From an uncultured Christensenella sp. (GTDB lineage: Bacteria; Bacillota; Clostridia; Christensenellales; Pumilibacteraceae), in the NCBI GenBank assembly GCA_910585055.1, contig CAJUBY010000009.1, forward strand, positions 1 through 30,184: 30,184 nucleotides of DNA. Direction: 5' to 3'. The position numbers and the translations under genes are program-made. This document shows, piece after piece, positions 1 through 6,463 of the stretch. A model generated the notes under the pieces. That model searched no databases. It had not been told where the DNA came from and saw only the letters and a list, made by a program, of their open reading frames with translations. How positions within the stretch are numbered: the first letter of the stretch is position 1; every line of letters starts with the position of its first letter.

Positions 1-1969
1 TAAAGCGCACTCGGTATTCGTAGCCCGCCACTACGCTGTCGCCTAATTCTTGACGTAAGAACGGCAAAAACCAATCTTTGCTTTTCAGATACTCGGCTTT
101 TATTCTCGCTTTCCGCTCGTCGTCGGCGGCACAAATAATGCGTTTGACAAATTCTTCCTTTAACCGTTCGCCGCGTGCAAATCGCCTTTTGTTCTCGGCT
201 TGCTCGATTTGGTAGTCTTTATACTTTTCTTTCTCGTCCGCCGACAAGTATTCGTCATCGTCGATTAGGTCGGCAATCTTTGTTGCGACTTCTTTCCATT
301 TCAATGTTACGACGCATAGTTCGTTGTAGTCCTTGTCCCGCCGACGGTAACGCATACCTTTTCCGTCGTGCCAATACTCCAACTCGCCGCCACCGCCGCC
401 CGTGCCGAATTGCTTTTTCAGAAAGTCCGCAAACTCCTGTATCGTCGGGTTTTCGTGATACTTGTCCACTATGGGATACTTGTACCCATGCAGTTTTAAG
501 CCCTGCTCGGTCAAGACTTCTTCGGGCGTTTTCTCCTGCGTTTTGCCGTCAAGCAAGTCAAAGAAAGTAAGTTGCGGCTTTTCCTTGCGCTTTCTGTCCT
601 TTATCCGCGTTTGCGATTTCTGCCTTACTTGTGGACGCTCTTTTTCTTCTTCGGCGGGTACGTCGTCTTGCTCGTCTATATACTCGTCATAGTCCGTGTT
701 TGTCGTCCAATTTTCAAGCCCGTCGTCATCATCGCGCTCGTCTTGCTCGTCGTCGTATTCGTCCGAATAATCGTCATCTATGGGGAATCGGGTATCGATC
801 TCGCCCACATGGTCGGGTTGGTCGTCGTCCGGCACAAACTGTTCGTCGCTGTCGAACGGACTATTCCCGTCGTCGCCCGTTTCGATAAGTTCGGGTTTAG
901 GCTTTTGCGCTTCTTCGTTTTGTGCAAACGCTTCGGCGTGAGAAAGAATATATTTCGGCTCTTCCTTGCCCTCGACTATTACAACGGGGTGCTTCTCCAA
1001 TAATTTCTCTATGTACACATCGACTGCGTGATAACCGACGCCGCACATAGGTACTCGTTCGGGCAAACCGACTTCACGCCCTACAAGCGTCAAGTTGAGT
1101 TCGTCTGCCGCCGTCGTTGCGCTATCTCCAAGCATTTCGTAGAAGTCGCCCAAGCGCGTCATCACGATTGCTTGCGGGTATTTTTCCTGTACGGTCAAAT
1201 ACTCTTTGTAGTACGGCGTGAGTTGCGGCTCGGCTTCCGTCTGTTCGACGGTTTCAATAGGTTGCTCCGAAATTATAGGCTCGTCCGATACGGTTTCTTC
1301 GTCTACGTCGTCAATGACTGCGACTTCATTTTGTTTCGCTACATACGCTTCCTCGATTTCCTTGTGCAGAAAGTCCGTAAAGCCGCATATATCTTTGAAC
1401 AACTGTGCATTGTCCGTTAAGTCGCCCGTCATACCGTGCATGGTTATTCCGTTTGTTTTCGGAAAGCCTGTTTTTGAATACAGCGAAAAGGTTACGCCCT
1501 CCAATATTAAGCGGTTGCGTTCTTCGTCGTCCGTGAAGTAGCCGTTTTCTTGCAAGTACGTTGCAACCCCGACGTGGATCTTCCTATAATCGCCGCGCAA
1601 GTCCGCGTCCATTTCCGTACCGTTCAGTATGTCAAGACCGTTGAGCAATCGCTTTATAGGGTAAACAAGTCGCTTGTACCGTTCCTCGCCGTGCGTATCG
1701 TTCGCGTCGAACACAAACTGCTTGTAACCGTCCGTATCGTAATACGGTATTCCTTTACAACCGCGATTGACGCGCCGTCCCATCGCGTTCCACTCCTCGA
1801 ACGAAAAACACACGGAAGCGGTCGGGCGCGTTATGATTATCTGACAAGCGTCGTGCAGACTGATATGCGGGTTTTGCGCCGCGAATCGGTAAAAGTCTTG
1901 TATCTTGTCGCCGTCCGTGAGCATTTCTTGTATCGCCGCGTTACGACTGCTTAACCTGTTCTCACTCAT
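1..1969 (-). CDS. ICE large protein, N-terminal part (ArdC-like domain plus MutS domain-I-like insert), runs off left edge
   Basis: The minus strand is open from an ATG at 1969 to the window edge, giving 656 residues and no stop. Residues about 20-110 resemble the ArdC-like N-terminal domain of the very large helicase/methylase proteins of Clostridia conjugative elements (pattern W-x2-MGRRVNRGCKGI). Residues about 248-330 closely match the N-terminal mismatch-recognition domain of MutS, with RLGDFYEMLGD and VPMCGVGYHAVD. Residues about 340-440 are an acidic, Asp/Glu-rich linker. Residues about 470-600 match the conserved region that precedes the helicase part in such ICE proteins. The start overlaps the upstream stop as ATGA, with GGGGGA just before it, so translation is probably coupled. 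The role in element DNA processing or anti-restriction is inferred; the catalytic part is not visible. Confidence 0.8.
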   Translation of the reverse strand, partial: MSENRLSSRNAAIQEMLTDGDKIQDFYRFAAQNPHISLHDACQIIITRPTASVCFSFEEWNAMGRRVNRGCKGIPYYDTDGYKQFVFDANDTHGEERYKRLVYPIKRLLNGLDILNGTEMDADLRGDYRKIHVGVATYLQENGYFTDDEERNRLILEGVTFSLYSKTGFPKTNGITMHGMTGDLTDNAQLFKDICGFTDFLHKEIEEAYVAKQNEVAVIDDVDEETVSDEPIISEQPIETVEQTEAEPQLTPYYKEYLTVQEKYPQAIVMTRLGDFYEMLGDSATTAADELNLTLVGREVGLPERVPMCGVGYHAVDVYIEKLLEKHPVVIVEGKEEPKYILSHAEAFAQNEEAQKPKPELIETGDDGNSPFDSDEQFVPDDDQPDHVGEIDTRFPIDDDYSDEYDDEQDERDDDDGLENWTTNTDYDEYIDEQDDVPAEEEKERPQVRQKSQTRIKDRKRKEKPQLTFFDLLDGKTQEKTPEEVLTEQGLKLHGYKYPIVDKYHENPTIQEFADFLKKQFGTGGGGGELEYWHDGKGMRYRRRDKDYNELCVVTLKWKEVATKIADLIDDDEYLSADEKEKYKDYQIEQAENKRRFARGERLKEEFVKRIICAADDERKARIKAEYLKSKDWFLPFLRQELGDSVVAGYEYRVRF

Positions 1970-2313
1970 TCATTTCCCCCTTTTTGTTTGTATTTGCCGA
2001 ACACCCCCCACCATATTTTTTTGCGTTTTCTGTTCGACGGAAAGTACAAAACGCCAAACGCCGCTTCCGCGCCCATAAGATACACAAGGCTCTTGATTTG
2101 CTCTTGATTGAATTTTTCGCGTTCGCGTAGTTTGCGCTTAAATTCATCGGGCGCAAGTCCGAGTGCCTTTGCTACATAGGGTTGCGTGTGGTCGTTGTCG
2201 TATATCCATTTTTTCAAATGATACTTTTTGAGTACATAGCCGTCCGACAAAACGCTTGACGCCGCTTTAATAGAGTTTGTTTCCGATACGGATAAACTTT
2301 GCTTTGAAGTCAT
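1966..2313 (-). CDS. Small HTH-like ICE protein, 115 aa
   Basis: I do not recognise a named family. The middle (LKKWIYDNDHTQPYVAKALGL, about residues 33-53, then DEFKRKL) looks like a Cro/XRE-type helix-turn-helix, and the basic tail ends in KRKKIWWG. The start is fixed by a strong ribosome binding site, GGAGGAGGGA at 2321-2330, seven bases before ATG 2313. That site lies inside the upstream gene, so the two genes overlap by 47 bases in different frames. The stop overlaps the start of the large ICE protein by four bases. It is probably a small DNA-binding accessory protein of the element; the function is inferred from fold and position only. Confidence 0.7.
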   Translation of the reverse strand: MTSKQSLSVSETNSIKAASSVLSDGYVLKKYHLKKWIYDNDHTQPYVAKALGLAPDEFKRKLREREKFNQEQIKSLVYLMGAEAAFGVLYFPSNRKRKKIWWGVFGKYKQKGGNE

Positions 2314-2524
2314 CTACCGTTCCCTCCTCCATGTCTACAAGCGACAAAAACGCCCACTCGCCCAACTCGTTGTACATTTCCCGCGCAAGGTCGTAGCCGA
2401 GCGCACAACCGTTTTTCAAGTGCTTGTACGCATACTTGCCGCCGCCTAACTTTTCGAGCATTTTACTCGGTGTTACGCCGTTGCGTTTGGCGTAGTTTTC
2501 AAACTCGTCGATTTTTAATTTCAT
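2267..2524 (-). CDS. Small ICE protein, 85 aa, paralogue of its upstream neighbour
   Basis: No named function is recognised. The protein opens MKLKIDEFENYAKRNGVTPS and is clearly related to the next gene upstream, which opens MQLKINEFETYAIEQG; both continue with a helical segment ending in LG before a short K/Y-rich turn. I chose ATG 2524 because GGGAGGT lies six bases upstream; an ATG at 2539 would sit upstream of that site and has none of its own. The 3' end overlaps the next gene by 47 bases. The helical, phage-repressor-like size suggests a small regulator or partner protein, but no catalytic motif is visible. Confidence 0.7.
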   Translation of the reverse strand: MKLKIDEFENYAKRNGVTPSKMLEKLGGGKYAYKHLKNGCALGYDLAREMYNELGEWAFLSLVDMEEGTVDDFKAKFIRIGNKLY

Positions 2525-2545
2525 GTATGTACCTCCCAAATGTGT

Positions 2546-2788
2546 TTACAGTCTGTCAAGTAGGTCAATGTTCTTTTCACACTCATACTCGCCGAAGTCT
2601 ACGAAGTCCACCGCATCCACGCCTATATCCATGTATAGCCGCATAAGCATTTCACGGGTAATGTGCTTACCCGCTTTGTATTCCTCGTAGTCCTCTGCCG
2701 TATATCCGAGAGACTCAAACAGTTCAGTCCCGCTCTCGTACCCTTGCTCTATTGCATAGGTTTCAAACTCGTTTATTTTGAGTTGCAT
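2546..2788 (-). CDS. Small acidic ICE protein, 80 aa, paralogue of the downstream gene
   Basis: The protein starts MQLKINEFETYAIEQGYESG and ends in an acidic stretch (DFVDFGEYECEKNIDLLDRL). AAGGAG at 2800-2805 supports ATG 2788 rather than an ATG at 2836, which would add 16 residues across the binding site. Its N-terminal half aligns without gaps to the gene at 2267-2524 (M-x-LKI-x-EFE-x-YA), so the two arose by tandem duplication. The pair sits 21 bases apart in the ICE operon. The function is unknown; the fold is probably a small helical, HTH-like bundle. Confidence 0.7.
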   Translation of the reverse strand: MQLKINEFETYAIEQGYESGTELFESLGYTAEDYEEYKAGKHITREMLMRLYMDIGVDAVDFVDFGEYECEKNIDLLDRL

Positions 2789-2888
2789 TTTGCCGTTTCT
2801 CCTTGCTTTCGGCGGTAATGTTCTTACCCCCTTCACTTAACCAAGCACACTTTTATGCGAAAATATAGACGCGGCGGCAAAATTTTTT

Positions 2889-3386
2889 TTATTTTCTTAT
2901 GATTTTTTTCAAATTTGCTATCGCTCGTTCCAATGTTACCGATATTGTCGCTTGCGCCACGCCCAATATTTCCGCAACTTGCTCCTGCGTTTTTCCCTCA
3001 AAATAAATGAGTTGCACCAATTCTTTTTGGCGCGGCGTGAGTTGCGCGATGGCTGCATACAATTCCTTTTTATCTTCTTCGGCTATGTAATTCTGTTCCA
3101 CGTCCAAGCGGCGATCTTCCATGTCCACGCCTTCGTCGTTCATTCTGTCTAACGACAGATTGTTACCGAGCGCGTTATGCCCCGCAAGCGCATACGGACA
3201 CTCGCGGCAATCTTTTTGACAGCGTACAAGGTTGCCCTTTTTGCCTTTTACCTTGCACCGAAAAGCACGTTGCTTTCTGCGGCGTTCCGCCCTTATAGGT
3301 TGAATATAAGCGCGGTAAACCGCTTCGCTTACTTCCACTTCTTGCCCTTTGACTTTGAGATAAAATCTCTTGTTTTGGTTTTCCAT
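2889..3386 (-). CDS. Sigma-70 region 4-like transcription factor of the ICE, 165 aa
   Basis: Residues about 115-165 (LTPRQKELVQLIYFEGKTQE, then QVAEILGVAQATISVTLERA) form a sigma region-4 helix-turn-helix. There is no region 2, so this is not a complete sigma factor. The N-terminal half is basic and has C44, C56, C60 and C63 (RCQKDCRECPY), which could bind zinc. Proteins of this type are common in Tn916/Tn1549-like elements, where they regulate element genes. The start at 3386 has GGAGG at 3395-3399. Upstream lies a 300-base leader with two terminators, implying attenuation control. The family is confident; its exact target is unknown. Confidence 0.85.
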   Translation of the reverse strand: MENQNKRFYLKVKGQEVEVSEAVYRAYIQPIRAERRRKQRAFRCKVKGKKGNLVRCQKDCRECPYALAGHNALGNNLSLDRMNDEGVDMEDRRLDVEQNYIAEEDKKELYAAIAQLTPRQKELVQLIYFEGKTQEQVAEILGVAQATISVTLERAIANLKKIIRK

Positions 3387-3458
3387 TTTTGAATCCTCCG
3401 ATTTTTTGTCTAATTAAAATAACAATCGGACAGATTCCAAGCCCCATAAAAAGAAAAA

Positions 3459-3491
3459 GCCCGACTGCGTTTGGACTAAACGCAATCGGGC
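3459..3491 (-). terminator. Intrinsic terminator 2 in the sigma-gene leader
   Basis: GCCCGA and GCGTTT pair with AAACGC and TCGGGC around a five-base loop. On the minus strand the stem is followed by TTTTTCTTTTT. It lies upstream of the sigma-like gene, so it would stop transcription before that gene unless relieved. Confidence 0.8.
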
Positions 3492-3517
3492 AATATCTGT
3501 TTTTGGGCGCAAAAAAA

Positions 3518-3567
3518 CACGCCCCACAAGAATAAGCCCTTAATGGGTTTAGTCCTTGTGAGGCGTG
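3518..3567 (-). terminator. Intrinsic terminator 1 in the sigma-gene leader
   Basis: CACGCC and CACAAG (3518-3530) pair with CTTGTG and GGCGTG (3555-3567), and on the minus strand a run of seven T follows (3517-3511). The large loop contains GGACTAAAC on the minus strand, which is complementary to GTTTAGTCC in terminator 2. Confidence 0.85.
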
Positions 3568-3579
3568 GATAGTTTCTTT

Positions 3580-3651
3580 TTACGGATAACTTCTGTTTCT
3601 ACACAACTTCGCGCATCCGATCTCGCCGGCTTTACTCTCCTCCTGTTTCAA
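3580..3651 (-). CDS. Possible 23-residue leader peptide
   Basis: A TTG at 3651 preceded by AGAGGT opens a 23-codon frame ending at TAA 3580. The peptide starts (M)KQEESKAGEIGCAKLCRNR and stops 13 bases before the first terminator stem. This spacing fits a leader peptide whose translation controls the terminators. Evidence is limited to the Shine-Dalgarno-like site, an unbroken frame and the position; a purely structural RNA leader is equally possible. Confidence 0.4.
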   Translation of the reverse strand: MKQEESKAGEIGCAKLCRNRSYP

Positions 3652-3680
3652 GGCTACCTCTGTCTATCTGACAATGCGCG
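3610..3680 (-). promoter_or_regulatory. Candidate structured leader RNA before the sigma-like gene
   Basis: CGCGCAT (3610-3616) and ATGCGCG (3674-3680) form a perfect seven-pair closing stem. Inside are a TGTC-AGATA-GACA hairpin and the AGAGGT/TTG start of the possible leader peptide. It matches no riboswitch class that I can recognise by eye. Confidence 0.4.
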
Positions 3681-3716
3681 GTTATTAGAATATTTAATTG
3701 TAAATCGTTTGTACTT

Positions 3717-3917
3717 TTAATTTGCCGCTGTCATTCGTAACGGCTGTTCCCTTAAAGGCTCGACACTCAATCGCATACGCCCGCTTTCGTCAATATCTGC
3801 AAGCACGGACGCGCCGCAATGCGGGCAGGTGATAACAATGCCCGTACACTTCTCACAACCGTCCAACAGTTTCGTCTGACACGATGGGCAAGCCAATGGA
3901 TTCTTTCTTTTTGCCAT
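3717..3917 (-). CDS. Zinc-ribbon protein of the ICE, 66 aa
   Basis: Six cysteines in pairs (C10-PS-C13, C21-EK-C24, C31-PH-C34) make one or two zinc-ribbon knuckles. The rest is short and ends LREQPLRMTAAN. I chose ATG 3917 because GGAGG at 3923-3927 is five bases upstream; an ATG at 3941 has no such site. Small zinc-ribbon proteins of this kind are common in Clostridia conjugative elements next to regulators, where they probably bind nucleic acid or a protein partner. It lies just upstream of the structured leader of the sigma-like gene and downstream of the LexA-like repressor. Confidence 0.7.
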   Translation of the reverse strand: MAKRKNPLACPSCQTKLLDGCEKCTGIVITCPHCGASVLADIDESGRMRLSVEPLREQPLRMTAAN

Positions 3918-4059
3918 AAATACCTCCATTCCCAAAGACAAGCACTTTTGAATTTAACGAACTACTTTGTTACGGTTTGGGCATCCTATAACGTAGTACA
4001 TCAATGCTTGTCCGATTATATATCTTGTTGCGCGGGGCTATGCGCAACTCAATACCGAT

Positions 4060-4656
4060 TTAATAAGTTTTGATACAGCCTACTAACACGCCTTGTATTT
4101 CGCAATTATCTACGACTATATCTTTCATTTCCTTGTTTTCGGGGTGTAATACGATTTTGCCGTTTCTATGGTAAAGTCGCTTTAATGTGTTTTTCCCGTT
4201 CGTCAAGGCAACCACGATTTCTCCGTCATGCGCGTAGTCTTGCTTTCGTAAGACAATTAAATCTCCGTCATTGACTCCCGCTTCGATCATACTGTTACCG
4301 CTTGCGTGCAATGCAAACAGTTTCCCGCCGCCGAACAGCGCACGCGGCAACTCAAAACTTTCTTCTATATGCTCTATCGCAAAACTCGGCTCTCCGCAAG
4401 CAATCGCACCGATAAGCGGCGCAATCGTCGTTTCGCCTTTATCCAACTGCGACGGCAATTCTATATTGCCGAGCCTTGTCCGCTGTATTCTGCCCTCTCT
4501 TTCCAAAGCAAGCACATACCGTTGCACAAGATTTAATGAACTCATACCTATAAAGTGCATAATGTTTCGATAACTCGGCGACCTTCCGTTCTCCGTTTGA
4601 TACTCCTTTATATATTGTTCCATTCGACATAGCGTATTTTGATTTAATGTCCTCAT
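4060..4656 (-). CDS. LexA/UmuD-type self-cleaving repressor, 198 aa
   Basis: The N-terminal 65 residues form a LexA-like winged HTH (NGRSPSYRNIMHFIGMSS). The C-terminal half is an S24 peptidase domain with nucleophile S122 (ASGNSMIEAG) and general base K159 (NTLKRLYH). The predicted self-cleavage site is C87-G88 in IGAIACGEP; housekeeping LexA usually has Ala-Gly, while Cys-Gly is known from UmuD. GGGAG at 4666-4670 supports the start. The gene has its own sigma-A promoter with a LexA-box-like palindrome just downstream of the start site, so it is probably autoregulated and SOS-responsive. In an ICE such a repressor would link DNA damage to element activation; that link is inferred. Confidence 0.88.
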   Translation of the reverse strand: MRTLNQNTLCRMEQYIKEYQTENGRSPSYRNIMHFIGMSSLNLVQRYVLALEREGRIQRTRLGNIELPSQLDKGETTIAPLIGAIACGEPSFAIEHIEESFELPRALFGGGKLFALHASGNSMIEAGVNDGDLIVLRKQDYAHDGEIVVALTNGKNTLKRLYHRNGKIVLHPENKEMKDIVVDNCEIQGVLVGCIKTY

Positions 4657-4674
4657 CTGTGCAAACTCCCTTAA

Positions 4675-4691
4675 TTGAACATTGCGTTCAA
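4675..4691 (-). promoter_or_regulatory. LexA-box-like operator
   Basis: TTGAAC-ATTGC-GTTCAA is a perfect inverted repeat with a five-base centre. The usual Gram-positive box is GAAC-N4-GTTC, so this one has one extra base. It lies about 10-26 bases downstream of the predicted transcription start of the LexA-like gene. Confidence 0.7.
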
Positions 4692-4707
4692 CTTTGTTTG
4701 TGGACGC

Positions 4708-4736
4708 ATTATACCATAAAAAACCTATCGTTTCAA
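4708..4736 (-). promoter_or_regulatory. Sigma-A promoter of the LexA-like gene
   Basis: On the minus strand, TTGAAA (4736-4731), a 17-base spacer and TATAAT (4713-4708). The predicted start is near 4701. Confidence 0.8.
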
Positions 4737-4804
4737 ATTTTCATTGCCCATAAACGGGCAATGAACGTACTTTTTGAAAAATTTTTGTGCCTAAAATAAA
4801 AAAA

Positions 4805-4834
4805 GCCCGACAAGGCGATTGAGCCTTATCGGGC
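4805..4834 (-). terminator. Intrinsic terminator of the small lipoprotein gene
   Basis: GCCCGA-C-AAGGC pairs with GCCTT-A-TCGGGC around a six-base loop. On the minus strand it is followed by seven T and then ATTTT. It separates the lipoprotein gene from the LexA-like gene downstream. Confidence 0.85.
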
Positions 4835-4863
4835 TTTCAGATAAATTGTAAATTAGCGCAATG

Positions 4864-5331
4864 TTAATTTTCAGATATAAAATTCAATGTGTATTGAATA
4901 TCTTCTTTTAATAATGTTAAAATCAAGGTTTTAATTTTTGAACCGTCATTGTGTTTTGTTAAAGATACATTTATATTTCCCGATAATTCATTTACAGTAA
5001 CTTTATATATCACCGTTTCAATACCAATTACATCAACCTTATTGTAATTACCGACAAATGAATTATTTGTATTAGCGGTATCCGATATTGTAATATTTCC
5101 GTCTTTTGCTACGAGAACAACGTCTACAACGGGAATGTTTGTATCTTCCGTAGCCCACGCATTGTTTCGAGCAATTATTTCACTTTCTTGATTTTCAATA
5201 TTAGCGCGTATCGCTACTTGTAATTGCCAATTTGTATTTTCAATGTTTACATTTGAGTTGGTGCAAGCGCAAAGTACGCTGCTTAAAATCAACATAATTA
5301 CCGCTATTATCGGAATAATAATTTTTTTCAT
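4864..5331 (-). CDS. Small predicted lipoprotein, 155 aa
   Basis: The N-terminus is a lipoprotein signal (MKKIIIPIIAVIMLILSSVL) with lipobox LCAC and lipidation at C23. The mature part of about 130 residues is Asn- and Ile-rich with alternating beta-strand patterns and no catalytic motif that I recognise. It has its own promoter (5383-5411) and terminator (4805-4834), so it is a monocistronic unit between the ICE regulators and the WYL gene. A surface-exposed beta-rich protein of unknown role is all that can be supported. Confidence 0.75.
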   Translation of the reverse strand: MKKIIIPIIAVIMLILSSVLCACTNSNVNIENTNWQLQVAIRANIENQESEIIARNNAWATEDTNIPVVDVVLVAKDGNITISDTANTNNSFVGNYNKVDVIGIETVIYKVTVNELSGNINVSLTKHNDGSKIKTLILTLLKEDIQYTLNFISEN

Positions 5332-5382
5332 AAAATTTGCCCTTTGCTAAATTACTGTTTATCGCTCTGTTTGAGCGTTTTT

Positions 5383-5411
5383 ATTATATCAAATTTCAAC
5401 ACTAAACGCAA
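5383..5411 (-). promoter_or_regulatory. Promoter of the small lipoprotein gene
   Basis: On the minus strand, TTGCGT (5411-5406), a 17-base spacer and TATAAT (5388-5383). An inverted repeat CGCTC-N5-GAGCG lies in the leader just downstream (about 5362-5376) and could be an operator or a 5' hairpin. Confidence 0.6.
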
Positions 5412-5422
5412 GGACACGCCGC

Positions 5423-6403
5423 CTAATATTCCTCTTTGATTTTCGCCACGAACGCATTAAACTGTTCATTAACGGTCTGCGGCGAGAGTATTCGCATTTT
5501 ACCTTGAGTCCCCACTACCCACGCAAAAAATGTTTTGCTTACTTGTATAGGTACTTTCAGTCTGTATGTATCGTCATCAACTTTGACAATATTCACGTCC
5601 TCGCCGAATTTATCAAACACATCGTCGAGCATCGCCGTATCGAATTGTAACGTAATCTCTTGTTCGTCGCCGCCGAACATAGAAAACACGCGCTGACGGT
5701 ACTTTTCTATATCGAAGTCGGCAAATTCTTTCCGATACGCGCGATCCGTCGCTTCTTCTTGCGCTTCCGTCATTCTGTCTATACGGTAGGTTGCCGTTCC
5801 GTCATGCTTATTGTCATAACATACAAGGTAATAGTTGTCTTTGTTCCATACGACCACAAGCGGGTCAACAATATACCGTTCGCCGCCGTTCCGATATACT
5901 CTATTCTTTTGATAGTCTAACGAATAATACTTGAACGACACTTGCTTATTATTTGCTATGGCTTGTTTTAGCGTATCAATGGTATAAATTATATACCGAT
6001 TATTCCGCTTTGGCATTGTACCAAAGCGTGCGGCGGCAGTCAATTCCGTTGCTTGAAAGTCGCCCATTGTAGTCATCAGTTTATTCGTTAGCGTTTGCTT
6101 TTGGGTTGCGCTCAATTTAGACGCTTGCACTGCATCCGCAAGAAAAGCAATCTCCGCGCCGTCAAAATGACGGCTGACAACGTAATAATAGTGATACTTT
6201 TTCTTGTATGTCAGCACCTCGTAACCATACTCGTTCAATAGGGCTATATCTTGTAACAGTATCTTGCGCGACACCGCTATTTTCTTTTCAGCAAGCAAAG
6301 CAATAATCTCGTCGGTGTTAAAGGCGTGATTTTCGTCGGTGTGCCGACAAAGCAAGTCATACAATACAAGCAATTTAATTTTTTGTTCAACAGTTTTTGC
6401 CAT
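5423..6403 (-). CDS. WYL-domain transcriptional regulator, 326 aa
   Basis: Residues 1-75 form a winged HTH of the DeoR/WYL type (AVSRKILLQDIALLNEYGYE). Residues about 150-215 are a WYL domain (VSFKYYSLDYQ to YYLVCYDNKHDGTATYRIDRM); the signature tripeptide reads Tyr-Tyr-Leu instead of Trp-Tyr-Leu. The last 100 residues match the WCX extension. AGGAGT five bases before ATG 6403 decides the start; an in-frame ATG at 6463 would translate through a perfect hairpin and has no ribosome binding site. WYL regulators bind small ligands or nucleic acids and often control defence or mobile genes. It follows the giant surface-protein gene at 60 bases, so it could be cotranscribed or separated by the hairpin. 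Confidence 0.88.
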   Translation of the reverse strand: MAKTVEQKIKLLVLYDLLCRHTDENHAFNTDEIIALLAEKKIAVSRKILLQDIALLNEYGYEVLTYKKKYHYYYVVSRHFDGAEIAFLADAVQASKLSATQKQTLTNKLMTTMGDFQATELTAAARFGTMPKRNNRYIIYTIDTLKQAIANNKQVSFKYYSLDYQKNRVYRNGGERYIVDPLVVVWNKDNYYLVCYDNKHDGTATYRIDRMTEAQEEATDRAYRKEFADFDIEKYRQRVFSMFGGDEQEITLQFDTAMLDDVFDKFGEDVNIVKVDDDTYRLKVPIQVSKTFFAWVVGTQGKMRILSPQTVNEQFNAFVAKIKEEY

Positions 6404-6418
6404 TTTTACTCCTAATTT

Positions 6419-6456
6419 AATATGCCAAATCGTGCTAATACACGATTTGGCATATT
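6419..6456. repeat. Perfect 16-bp inverted repeat between the giant gene and the WYL gene
   Basis: AATATGCCAAATCGTG pairs perfectly with CACGATTTGGCATATT around the six-base loop CTAATA. On the plus strand a short T run follows, on the minus strand only TAAATTA, so it is a poor minus-strand terminator. It may be an RNA processing or stability hairpin, an operator for the WYL protein, or a weak terminator. Confidence 0.75.
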
Positions 6457-6463
6457 TTTTCAT

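Noticed and set aside
175..1954. Several plus-strand open frames, including a hydrophobic one at 572-1003
   Set aside because: They are antisense to the continuous ICE gene on the minus strand, have no ribosome binding sites, and the hydrophobic one mirrors the Asp/Glu-rich linker.
3610..3680. Known riboswitch (lysine, c-di-GMP, THF and others considered)
   Set aside because: Size and conserved core sequences do not fit any class that I can recall; the leader-peptide reading explains part of it better.
4027..4048. Hairpin GTTGCGC-N8-GCGCAAC as terminator of the LexA-like gene
   Set aside because: No T run follows on the minus strand; it may be a weak structure only.
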